A stretch of DNA of 64,000 nucleotides from UBA11710 sp049287025 (GTDB lineage Bacteria > Patescibacteriota > Patescibacteriia > Magasanikbacterales > UBA922): assembly GCA_049287025.1 (NCBI GenBank), contig JBAQFA010000005.1:11238-75237 (forward strand), read 5' to 3'. Of this stretch, positions 55,901-63,072 are shown one piece after another. A program made the position numbers and the translations under genes. Position 1 is the stretch's first letter; each line of letters begins with the position of its first letter. The notes below the pieces were generated by a model. The model saw nothing but the letters and a program-made list of their open reading frames with translations. It was not told the DNA's origin and ran no database searches.

Positions 55901-58900
55901 CGGATTAATGGTACTCATATATTATCAGCGAGTGGTACAAATAATATTTTAGTTGGTAATAATGCGGGACTTTTAAATACGGGTTCAGAAGTTGTTATTA
56001 TTGGCGACAATGCTGGTAGAGGTAATAGCGCAAATTTTTTAACTGCCGTTGGTTCTAGTTCTGGTTATAGTAATTCCGGAAGCCATAATTCATTTTTTGG
56101 TTTTTATTCAGGTTTTTCAAATACATCTGGTTTAGGTAATGTATTTATAGGTATGTCAACTGGCCGTTTAAATAATATAGGTAGTCATAACACCTACTTG
56201 GGACTAGAAGCTGGTTTAAATGCAACATCGTCACAAGGTAATATATTTCTTGGTTATCAAGCTGGAAGTAGTGAAATTGGTTCTAACAAACTTTATATAG
56301 AAAATTCTAGTTCTGTCACTCCACTTATCTATGGTGAATTTGATAATAATTTGATAAGAATAAATGGTCAGTTGAATGTGACAGCGACTTCAAGTTTGGC
56401 GACGACTACAATCTCTAACTTAGTTGCCACTCGTGGTTCACTTTCTGGTATGTCTGGCCTCATCTCCATGTGGACTAATGATGTAGAATACGTCACTTCA
56501 TCTAGTGCTCGTTTAGCCATATCTACTGATGCTACTGGATTGACTTATGATAATAGTACAGGAGTATTTTCACTGGATGGTGATTATGTTATACCTTTAG
56601 TAAATTCTACTACTGACTGGAATACGGCTTACTCTTGGGGTGATCATGCTATTGAGGGTTATCTCACTAGCTACACAGAAACCGATCCAATCTGGATTGC
56701 CTCATCTTCTGACTATCTGACAATTGATAATGCTTCAAGTACTTATGCCAAACTTTCATTAAACAATACGTTTAGTGGAGAAAATACTTTTACTGGTACC
56801 ACGACTTTGGCGACTACTACAGCTTCTAGTTTAACAGTCTCTGAATTATCTAGTGGTTCAGTTATTTTTGCTGGTGATAGTGGTTTATTACTGTCATCGT
56901 CTAGTCTGTATTGGGATAATGTAAATGGCAGACTTGGTATTGGTACCAACACCCCAGCCTATACTTTGGATGTGAATGGCGATATTAATATTAAAAATAA
57001 TACCAATGTTTTAAGAATTAATGGTTCTCGAATATTATCAGCCAGTGGCACAGATAATATTTTGATTGGAAAAAATGCAGGATTTAATAATACTGGAATT
57101 AATTCAGTGTTAGTTGGATCTGGTGCAGGATTTAATAATACTGGAGATAGTTTAACGGCTGTTGGTTATGGTTCTGGTTATAATAATTCTGGAGCGTCTA
57201 ACTCATTTCTTGGTATTTTTTCTGGTTATCAGAATACATCAGGTGTAGCCAATGTATTTATTGGTGCTATAAATGGTCAAAGTAATACTGTAGGAAGTTA
57301 TAATACTTACTTAGGTTATGCGGCTGGTAACATCGCAACTTCTTCCGAAGGTAATATTTTTCTTGGTTATAATTCTGGTTATAACGAAACGGGTTCCAAT
57401 AAACTTTATATAGAAAATTCCAATTCTGCCACCCCACTTATTTATGGTGAGTTTGATAATGATTTAATAAGAATAAATGGTCAGTTGAGTGTGACGGCGA
57501 CTTCAAGTTTTGGTGTTGTTGCTTCTGGTACTTGGCAAGGTACGAAGATTAGTTATCTTTATGGTGGTACCAACACCACCACTCTTGGTGCGACTGGTAC
57601 CTTTGCTTTTAGTAATGGTACTTCTTATGCTTTTACTACGACCACAGGTTTATTATGGGACAGTACAAACAATAGACTTGGCATTGGTTCTAGCACTCCT
57701 TATTACACTTTAACGGTTAATGGCACTTCTAGTCTTGGAGTTGTGGCTGCCGGTGTTTGGCAAGGTACAAAAGTTGGTTATTTATACGGCGGTACTAACA
57801 CTACCACTTTGGGCACGACTGGTACTTTTGCTTTTAGCAATGGTACTTCTTATGCTTTTACTCCCTCATCTAGTTTATTCTGGGACAGTACGAATAATAG
57901 ATTGGGGATTGGTTCTAGTACGCCTTATTACACTCTAACTGTTAATGGTACCTCAAGTCTGGGTATTATTGCGTCTGGTACATGGCGAGGCTCAGTGATT
58001 AGTTATATTTATGGTGGTACCAATACCTCAACGATTGGTGCGACTGGGACTTTTGCCTACAGTAATGGTAGTCAATATGCTTTTACTCCGTCTACTAGTT
58101 TATTCTGGGACAGTACAAATAACAGACTAGGGATTGGTAGTAGTTCGCCACAGCACACCCTATCAGTTAGTGGTACCGCTATGTTTACTGATCATATTGA
58201 TGTGACCGGTGTAGTTAATACTTCTACTATTGCTGGTCCAGTCAATGTGGGCGATGGTGCTTTGGTTTATGATTATAATAATGAATTGGTGAGTATACCA
58301 AATTTAGAACTTGGGGCTTTGGTTTTCCCAGATGATGCGGGAATGGTGAGCTGGGTAGATCTAGCTGTCACAGCTTCTTCTACAGTTGGGGTCACTTCTA
58401 GTTATAGTGCCCAAATAGATGGCAATGCTATGCTCACAGTCTATGGAGTTAGTGATGGCAATGGCGGTGTATCTTCGACTGGTGTCTTGATAAATACCAC
58501 GACTATTTCGTCTTACACTTTTGATATATATGGTAGTCTACGTGCTACTGGGGCTACAGTTTTTGGTAGTACCTTATCAGTTTTAGCTACCAGTACTTTG
58601 GCGACAACTACTATTAGTGGTTGGTTGGGGATTGGTACTGCTGCACCACAATATAGTCTAGATGTAAATGGAACATTTAGAGTGGTAAATACTTCTACCT
58701 TAGCAACGACAACAATCACTGCTCTTACAGCTAACACCGCTTCAATTGGTACCATTACTGGTGATAGTATTTGGCAGGGAACAGTAATTGGTACAGGATA
58801 TGGTGGTACTGGTACATCTACTCTTGGTACAGCTGGCACTTTTGCTTATAGCAATGGTTCTTCTTATGCCTTTACAGCTGCCAATAGTTTGTACTGGGAT

Positions 58901-61327
58901 AATACTAATGGAAGATTGGGAATTGGCACTAGTACCCCAAGTGAAAAATTAACAATTATGGGTGGCAATGTTTTGCATAAGGCTTCTGGTGATCCGACTT
59001 TAGAGGGTAGTTTTAATACTACTGGTACAGCCTATGATGTGTATGTTTCTGGTAAGTATGCTTACGTGGCTGATGGTAATCAGGGTATGAGAATAATTGA
59101 TGTTAATAATCCAGCAACTCCAGTAGAAGTTGGTTCATATGATACAGGTGGTAATATTCAAAGTGTGGTTATAGGTGGAAGTTATGCCTATGTATCTGAT
59201 ATGCTTAAAATACATGCTATTGATATTAGCAATCCAAGTTCATCAACTTTGTTTAAAAGTTCTGTTGTCTTTGCCGCTAATGATGTTTTTATTTCAGGAA
59301 AGGTAGTTTATGCTTTGTCCCCAATTTTAAATTTGTTGTGGGGTTTTGATGTTAGTCCCGAATTGGAATTTTATGAACATATGACTGAAAAAATATTTCC
59401 AGTAGCCCCAAATGATTTTTATGTTTCTGGTCAATATGCTTATGTAGCTGATGGTGATGCCGGGTTGTACATAGCTGATATTAGTGATTTAAACACTACT
59501 TCAACTGTAGGTAATTGTACGGTAACTGGTACTGCCAACAGTGTTTTTGTTTCGGGAAAATATGCTTATGTGGCAGCTGGTAGTGCTGGTTTGGTAGTGG
59601 TTGATGTTAGTGACCCTTATTCTCCAACATCAACTGGTTTATCATATAACACTGATGATGATGCTAAGGACGTCTTTATTTCAGGTAAGTATGCTTATGT
59701 AGCTGATGGTGATGGTTTGGTCGTTATTGATATTAGTGATGTTAATAATTTATCTTTAGTTGGTTCTTATAATACCACTGGTACTGCTTATAGTGTTTTT
59801 GTTTCGGGAAAATATGCTTATGTGGCGGATGGTACTGAGGGTTTGGTAATTATTGATATTAATGGTACAGAAACACCATCATTGTATGCAGGTAACATTT
59901 TGACAAATAGTTTTAATATTATAGATAATGTAGACGTGGGTAATAATTTGTATGTGGGAAATAGTGTAAATATTGGTAATGGGGGTATGTTAGTAGATGG
60001 CAAGTTGACTGTAGGTGGGGCAACTGAATTTACCCAGACTTTGAGAGTGACGGGTTTATTAAAAGTGGTAGCTGGAGATATGGAAGTGAGTTCTGGAAGA
60101 ATGGTTATTGGCAATAGTTTGGGTAGTACAACTAGTACTTTTAAGTTGTATGTTGATTCTGGTAGTTCTACTACTGGTGCGATCTATGCTAATGGTTATA
60201 TTCAAGCTAGTGGATATATTACAGGTTCAAGTTCTTTGGATCTAGCAGAAACTTATCCAATTAATCCAAGTTGTAATGATAATAATACTTGTCCAGAACC
60301 AGGGGACGCAGTTTGTTTGGTAGAATCTTCTGATGTTATACAAATAGAGAAATGTACAGCTAAATATAGTAATTTAGCTCTAGGTGTGATATCTACTAAT
60401 CCGGGTTTATTACTTGGGGGAAATGTGATGTATGACGAAATACAAAAAGAAAATTATCGGTCAGTAGCCTTGTCTGGTAGAGTGCCAGTAAAAATATCTT
60501 TGAACAATGGTGATATAAAGACAGGGGACCTATTAACTGTATCAGACGAAACTGGGCTAGTAATGAAAGCAATTGAACCAGGCTTTGTAGTTGGTATGGC
60601 TATAGAAGGTTCTGATAGACAGAGTGAAGATGGGGAAATAACTATGTTTGTGAATCCTCACTGGACAGTGGGAAGTCTAGAATTGGAAAAAGATCCAAAT
60701 GATACAAGTTTTGCTGATGCCAATAACACTTGGCTGGAAAAGTTTGCTGGTTCAATCCAATATGTCTTGAAAAAATTAGGTTTGTTTATCAAGAGTGGGG
60801 TGGCGACCTTACAGTCTGTCATTACTGATGATATTACTACTAAGAATATTCAAACAGATACATTGTGTGTGGGTGAGACTTGTGTATCTGAAGATCAATT
60901 AATAGAGTTGTTGCAGAATAGCGGAACCGAACCAGTCAGTCAACAGTTACCAGTAGACAGTAATCAAACTCCAGCACCAACGCCAGAGGAACCAGCACCA
61001 ACGCCAGAGGAACCAGCGCCAACGCCAGAGGAACCAGCGCCAGACGTCCAAACTCCTGACTCCAATAACCAAACACCGCCAATAGATAATGGAGAAACAC
61101 CAACGTCAGATGTCCAAATTCCACCAGTTGATAGTGTGGATATTCCAGCATCAGAGGAACCAGCACCAGCACCAGAGGAACCAGCGCCAGACGTCCAAAC
61201 TCCTGATCCCGACCCGTCTGCCGATGATGTCGGTAGCCAAACTCCACCAGTTGATAGTGTAGATACTCCAACGCCAGAGGAGCCAGCACCGACAACAGAG
61301 GAGCCAGCACCAGCGCCCGCTGAATAA
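52949..61327 (+). CDS. Giant fibre-like surface protein with propeller and pre-tail domain
   Basis: 2792 residues. N-terminal signal or anchor helix (IFVIGLSLFFAIFILSKTMA), then APTILNYQGKITENGV and a beta domain ending MVPRRQLMATPYSFNSKYLDG, common in fibre proteins. About 170-2000: repeated modules, such as WDSTNNRLGIGSSTPYYTLT with YGGTNTTTLGATGTFAFSNG, and two long NNAGxxNTG/YLGxxAG stalk segments. About 2012-2308: seven copies of a (V/I)SGKYAYVADGxxGLxIIDI unit, the LVIVD pattern, suited to a seven-bladed propeller. About 2410-2600: LDLAETYPINPS...GVISTNPGLLLGG...VALSGRVPVKISLNNGDIKTGDLL, a conserved pre-tail domain reminiscent of fibre chaperone domains. The end is an acidic Pro-rich TPEEPAP repeat. 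Probably an adhesin or host-contact fibre. Confidence 0.85.
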   Translation: MLVVENKLVSRKLKSRQIFVIGLSLFFAIFILSKTMAATAPTILNYQGKITENGVTVTTSLPMAFILYSSSTDGNILYTSAGTISNTSTINVTSTYGVFSVNIGGAGTNSLDPSIFQNYSNVYLEVWVNGERMVPRRQLMATPYSFNSKYLDGVAPSTNTNTTYIPVSDANGNFNFNHVTSTKLNVAGTSTLATTTITNLLSATGLVSMWTNDAGYINTSTGLTVNNFASPNISQWTNNSGYITASGARSVLSSSATGLTYGSITGDFSLTPGYTIPTTVSASNWNTAFGWGDHATEGYLTADSADTLTNKGGNISMWTNDRGYITSAEVLGDYLSLNNWYSTTTLPANIINSSLTSLGTVNTGVWHGTTIGTAYGGTGITGTPDNGQLLIGDGSGYVLANLAGVGGIDINNGLGSIDLGFNFDRLTEIPSAAGDDYFLIYDETDGTNRKISKDSLFNGVLGSLSYQGAWDADANDPAIVSSVGTVGYYYVVSVSGTTNIDGITSWNIGDWIVFGSDNVWEKIESTNNIASVFGRTGIIVAQSGDYDASQIDNVATGTITAATVQAAIDELANEKENSLVVGTTGQYYRGDKSWQTLDTSAVTENLAFLYYTNARVWNSLSSTVTGLTFNQATGDFSLTPGYVIPLTNSTTDWNEVYNTVNVSSTYWDLAYSWSDHALVGYLTTSTDLTVNNFISQNVGQWINDVGYLTSYTETDPIWIASSSDYLTIASASSTYAKLSLNNTFTGENSFTGTTTLATTTQTAFQLGNSTVSGYVLTADSNGFGTWREASGAGLSGGLANTLSYWTSGNSLSTTSLYWSNSNSRFGVGSSTPYYNLAVNGTLGILGTSTLGLINGGVWHGSVIGMSYGGTGTSTIGNAGTVIYSNGSSYAFTDNPNTGDVLQYTNGVPQWVTTSSLGIVSGGGTIDGTGVANQLAFWSDDNTLDSSSSLYWDNTNGRLGIGTNTPAYTLDVNGDINIKNSANVLRINGTHILSASGTNNILVGNNAGLLNTGSEVVIIGDNAGRGNSANFLTAVGSSSGYSNSGSHNSFFGFYSGFSNTSGLGNVFIGMSTGRLNNIGSHNTYLGLEAGLNATSSQGNIFLGYQAGSSEIGSNKLYIENSSSVTPLIYGEFDNNLIRINGQLNVTATSSLATTTISNLVATRGSLSGMSGLISMWTNDVEYVTSSSARLAISTDATGLTYDNSTGVFSLDGDYVIPLVNSTTDWNTAYSWGDHAIEGYLTSYTETDPIWIASSSDYLTIDNASSTYAKLSLNNTFSGENTFTGTTTLATTTASSLTVSELSSGSVIFAGDSGLLLSSSSLYWDNVNGRLGIGTNTPAYTLDVNGDINIKNNTNVLRINGSRILSASGTDNILIGKNAGFNNTGINSVLVGSGAGFNNTGDSLTAVGYGSGYNNSGASNSFLGIFSGYQNTSGVANVFIGAINGQSNTVGSYNTYLGYAAGNIATSSEGNIFLGYNSGYNETGSNKLYIENSNSATPLIYGEFDNDLIRINGQLSVTATSSFGVVASGTWQGTKISYLYGGTNTTTLGATGTFAFSNGTSYAFTTTTGLLWDSTNNRLGIGSSTPYYTLTVNGTSSLGVVAAGVWQGTKVGYLYGGTNTTTLGTTGTFAFSNGTSYAFTPSSSLFWDSTNNRLGIGSSTPYYTLTVNGTSSLGIIASGTWRGSVISYIYGGTNTSTIGATGTFAYSNGSQYAFTPSTSLFWDSTNNRLGIGSSSPQHTLSVSGTAMFTDHIDVTGVVNTSTIAGPVNVGDGALVYDYNNELVSIPNLELGALVFPDDAGMVSWVDLAVTASSTVGVTSSYSAQIDGNAMLTVYGVSDGNGGVSSTGVLINTTTISSYTFDIYGSLRATGATVFGSTLSVLATSTLATTTISGWLGIGTAAPQYSLDVNGTFRVVNTSTLATTTITALTANTASIGTITGDSIWQGTVIGTGYGGTGTSTLGTAGTFAYSNGSSYAFTAANSLYWDNTNGRLGIGTSTPSEKLTIMGGNVLHKASGDPTLEGSFNTTGTAYDVYVSGKYAYVADGNQGMRIIDVNNPATPVEVGSYDTGGNIQSVVIGGSYAYVSDMLKIHAIDISNPSSSTLFKSSVVFAANDVFISGKVVYALSPILNLLWGFDVSPELEFYEHMTEKIFPVAPNDFYVSGQYAYVADGDAGLYIADISDLNTTSTVGNCTVTGTANSVFVSGKYAYVAAGSAGLVVVDVSDPYSPTSTGLSYNTDDDAKDVFISGKYAYVADGDGLVVIDISDVNNLSLVGSYNTTGTAYSVFVSGKYAYVADGTEGLVIIDINGTETPSLYAGNILTNSFNIIDNVDVGNNLYVGNSVNIGNGGMLVDGKLTVGGATEFTQTLRVTGLLKVVAGDMEVSSGRMVIGNSLGSTTSTFKLYVDSGSSTTGAIYANGYIQASGYITGSSSLDLAETYPINPSCNDNNTCPEPGDAVCLVESSDVIQIEKCTAKYSNLALGVISTNPGLLLGGNVMYDEIQKENYRSVALSGRVPVKISLNNGDIKTGDLLTVSDETGLVMKAIEPGFVVGMAIEGSDRQSEDGEITMFVNPHWTVGSLELEKDPNDTSFADANNTWLEKFAGSIQYVLKKLGLFIKSGVATLQSVITDDITTKNIQTDTLCVGETCVSEDQLIELLQNSGTEPVSQQLPVDSNQTPAPTPEEPAPTPEEPAPTPEEPAPDVQTPDSNNQTPPIDNGETPTSDVQIPPVDSVDIPASEEPAPAPEEPAPDVQTPDPDPSADDVGSQTPPVDSVDTPTPEEPAPTTEEPAPAPAE
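55790..57495 (+). repeat. Two long near-duplicate stalk modules in the giant gene
   Basis: The block from about 55790 to 56395 (LYWDNTNGRLGIGTNTPAYT through LIYGEFDNNLIRINGQL) is repeated at about 56905-57495 with the same order and high similarity. Between them lie shorter repeated units such as the EGYLTSYTETDPIWIASSSD stretch, itself also present near 55080. Confidence 0.75.
57500..58150 (+). repeat. Three tandem modules of about 222 bp in the giant gene
   Basis: Starts at about 57500, 57722 and 57947. Each encodes GTSSLG(V/I)(V/I)A(S/A)G(T/V)W and YGGTNT(T/S)T(L/I)G, then a LGIGSSTPYYTLTVN end. The DNA is nearly the same between copies, so unequal recombination could change their number. 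Confidence 0.8.
60967..61320 (+). repeat. Pro/Glu-rich repeat coding the C-terminal tail
   Basis: CCAGAGGAACCAGCACCAAC-type 24-base units recur, encoding TPEEPAP several times, then longer PDVQTPDSNNQTPP-like units. The region gives long shadow frames on the other strand. Confidence 0.85.
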
Positions 61328-61479
61328 AAATATATTAAAGAATTTAACAAAATATGGAGGAAACTAAGATTGCAAAATTGAGTCATCGACAATTTGTCGA
61401 CAACTGAAATTAGAATCTTCTAATGGAACAAGTACGAAATTTAATTTATATACTAGTTTCAGTCCATCAGCCTTCAAAA
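61328..61479. other. Intergenic stretch with a TCGACAA palindrome
   Basis: No gene. TCGACAATTTGTCGA (61386-61400) is a perfect 15-bp palindrome that could be an operator or half of a processing stem. The rest is plain AT-rich DNA. Confidence 0.4.
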
Positions 61480-61510
61480 CAAAAAACCGCTTTAAGCGGT
61501 TTTTTGTTTT
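61480..61510. terminator. Terminator after the giant gene, bidirectional
   Basis: ACCGCTT and AAGCGGT pair around two bases, with AAAAAA before and TTTTTTG after. Both strands can use it. Confidence 0.9.
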
Positions 61511-61546
61511 CCTCTCACTACTACATATAATAATGAAAGGTGAGCG

Positions 61547-61591
61547 CGCGCGTCGAGTTCAAGAATGGTGAGTTCAAGAACACGACGCGCG
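61547..61591. repeat. GC-rich stem CGCGCGTCG/CGACGCGCG
   Basis: Nine paired bases enclose two direct copies of GAGTTCAAGAA. It marks the left edge of the GC-rich block, downstream of the minus-strand lipoprotein gene. Confidence 0.6.
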
Positions 61592-61619
61592 GGCTGTGGA
61601 GACATCTTCACCGACTCAA

Positions 61620-61637
61620 TCCTCCGGAGAGGAGGAG
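61620..61637 (-). terminator. Hairpin downstream of the lipoprotein gene
   Basis: TCCTCC and GGAGGA pair around CGGAGA-like bases about 30 bases after the minus-strand stop. There is no U-run, so termination is uncertain. Confidence 0.35.
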
Positions 61638-61665
61638 AATCAAGGTGAAGAAAGTATCGGAAAGA

Positions 61666-62379
61666 TCAGAACCATCCCTCGGGATAGAGCTCGTAGCAGT
61701 TGTTGTAGGACTCAGGAGCCCCGGGATATATATATGCATCGTCGTCACCGGCACAGTCTGCGAGACTGCCGGGGATGTATGATGAGAGGCGGTTGAGTAC
61801 TTTTGTCCAACATTCATCGTTCCCATTACAGGTGTTGTCTTTTGTGACACCGTAGGGGAGGTCATACCAGGTGTCGTTGTCAAAATCCAGGTTGATTATC
61901 TGGAAGTAATACGGATAACAATTCACAGATTTGCACTCCGATCCGAGTTCAGGGTCGAAGTCACAATAATCAGCGGTTTGCGCTTTGCCATCGTCGCACT
62001 TCAGACCGATGTCCCCATCACCAGGGACGCACTCCCAGACAGGCGGAACGACGACGACCTCGTCCTCGGCTTCGACAGCCTCGGGCGTGGTCTCGGGGTC
62101 AGTGGTCTCGGTCTCGGCGACCTCGGGCACGGAGTCGACACCATCGACACCGTCAGGAGTGACCTCGTCCGTGACCTCAGCGGTCTCGGGCGTGGTCGTG
62201 TCGATCGGATCGGTCAGCGAGGACTCCTCGCCGGCCGACTCGTTGGTTGCCGTGTCCTCGGAGGACGTGGCGTCAACGACATCAGACTCGGTGGAGTCCG
62301 GGTTGGGGATCGTACTGGGGCTCACACAAGCCACCAGCGTCAGGACAGCGACGAGCGCGAACGTTGCCATGAACTTCAT
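61666..62379 (-). CDS. GC-rich lipoprotein with a MopE-like end, probably acquired
   Basis: 237 residues. MKFMATFALVAVLTLVACVS is a lipoprotein signal with lipobox LVAC, so Cys18 would be lipidated. A Ser/Thr/Glu/Val-rich low-complexity linker follows (about 20-115), then a Cys-rich C-terminal part: WECVPGDGDIGLKCDDGKAQTADYCD, CNGNDECW and DCAGDDDAYIYPGAPESYNNC. The YPGAPE with nearby Asp and Cys is the MopE-type motif common in Myxococcota and relatives. The DNA is GC-rich throughout, unlike its neighbours, and a clear ribosome site GGAAGGA lies four bases before the ATG. I infer horizontal origin. Its neighbours are unrelated: the giant fibre gene and secA. Confidence 0.8.
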   Translation of the reverse strand: MKFMATFALVAVLTLVACVSPSTIPNPDSTESDVVDATSSEDTATNESAGEESSLTDPIDTTTPETAEVTDEVTPDGVDGVDSVPEVAETETTDPETTPEAVEAEDEVVVVPPVWECVPGDGDIGLKCDDGKAQTADYCDFDPELGSECKSVNCYPYYFQIINLDFDNDTWYDLPYGVTKDNTCNGNDECWTKVLNRLSSYIPGSLADCAGDDDAYIYPGAPESYNNCYELYPEGWF

Positions 62380-62410
62380 GGCGTCCTTCCTTTCTGGTGG
62401 AGAAGTTGTT

Positions 62411-62456
62411 GGCCCACCAATTAATAATATAAAAATATATCACTAATTGGTGAGCC
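62411..62456. promoter_or_regulatory. Inverted repeat upstream of the lipoprotein gene
   Basis: GGCCCACCAATTA (62411-62423) and TAATTGGTGAGCC (62444-62456) pair at 12 of 13 positions around 20 AT-only bases. It lies 32 bases before the lipoprotein start, at the promoter side, so it may be an operator. Confidence 0.45.
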
Positions 62457-62941
62457 TAAACTTCTGTTGTTTGTTTCTGATCTTTCCAATTGTAAAGAAC
62501 AATCTAATATGTAAAATAATGTGTACTCAGAACAAAAATTTTTATGCCATAGCAAAAAACTATAGCAAAAATACATTGTTTTCACACACATCATTTTCAG
62601 CCAATTTCAGTGCTTTTTTCAAGCAACATCTGGCTCATATATAGTATAACATAATTTTTTTATGTTAACCACATATAATGGCTTATTTTAGAGGTTTTGT
62701 CAATATCCACTAATCTTGAACACTAATTTGCACGAATGTGATTGGCGAATATTTTGATATATAATTTTTGGCTAAAATTAGCTTAATTTGCCTTATTTTA
62801 CAATAGTAATCGTTGGATTTTTTTTCGTAAAATTTAAAAAAATGTCTGTGGATAAGGTGTTCATTTTTACTCAAACATTTAAACACTAAAACATTTAAAC
62901 ACTTTGTAATTTGGAACAACTGTATTAGTTGGTGTGCTATG
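62457..62941. other. Intergenic stretch without a recognisable gene
   Basis: Strongly AT-rich. Two short open frames here have no ribosome site, low-complexity composition and no family resemblance, so I do not call them. AAACATTTAAACACTAAAAC (about 62873-62905) is a small direct repeat. No tRNA-like cloverleaf was seen. Confidence 0.5.
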
Positions 62942-62970
62942 TGGACAAGACAGAGGAGAAGTGATATACT
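62942..62970 (+). promoter_or_regulatory. Promoter of secA
   Basis: TGGACA (62942-62947), 17 bases, TATACT (62965-62970). Transcription would start just before the word-repeat hairpin at 62973, which would form the secA leader. Confidence 0.65.
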
Positions 62971-62972
62971 CT

Positions 62973-63062
62973 AAAAGCTTGAAAGGCTAAAAAAGCTTGA
63001 AAGGCTTGAAAAACTTACAGCCTTTTAGGCCTTTTATCCATTTTAGGCTTTTTAAGCCTTTA
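62973..63062. repeat. AGGCT/AAGCC word hairpin in the secA leader
   Basis: AAAAGCTTGAAAGGCT, AAAAAAGCTTGAAAGGCTTG on the left; AGCCTTTTAGGCCTTTTATC, CATTTTAGGCTTTTTAAGCC on the right. Between the promoter and the ATG at 63073, so it is expected to be transcribed and to fold in the 5' leader. Confidence 0.8.
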
Positions 63063-63072
63063 TTATTTTTTT

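Noticed and set aside
55000..58150. Repeats in the giant gene as a CRISPR array
   Set aside because: The repeats are coding, in frame, over 200 bp long and without unique spacers.
60936..61392. Long minus-strand frames opposite the Pro/Glu repeat (Gly/Ala/Val-rich)
   Set aside because: Shadows of the repetitive tail of the giant gene; low-complexity products only.
61978..62446. Plus-strand frames of about 150 residues opposite the lipoprotein gene
   Set aside because: High-GC DNA keeps other frames open; only the minus frame has a signal peptide, lipobox and ribosome site.
62447..62919. Two short ORFs in the secA upstream region
   Set aside because: No ribosome sites, AT-driven composition and no family resemblance.
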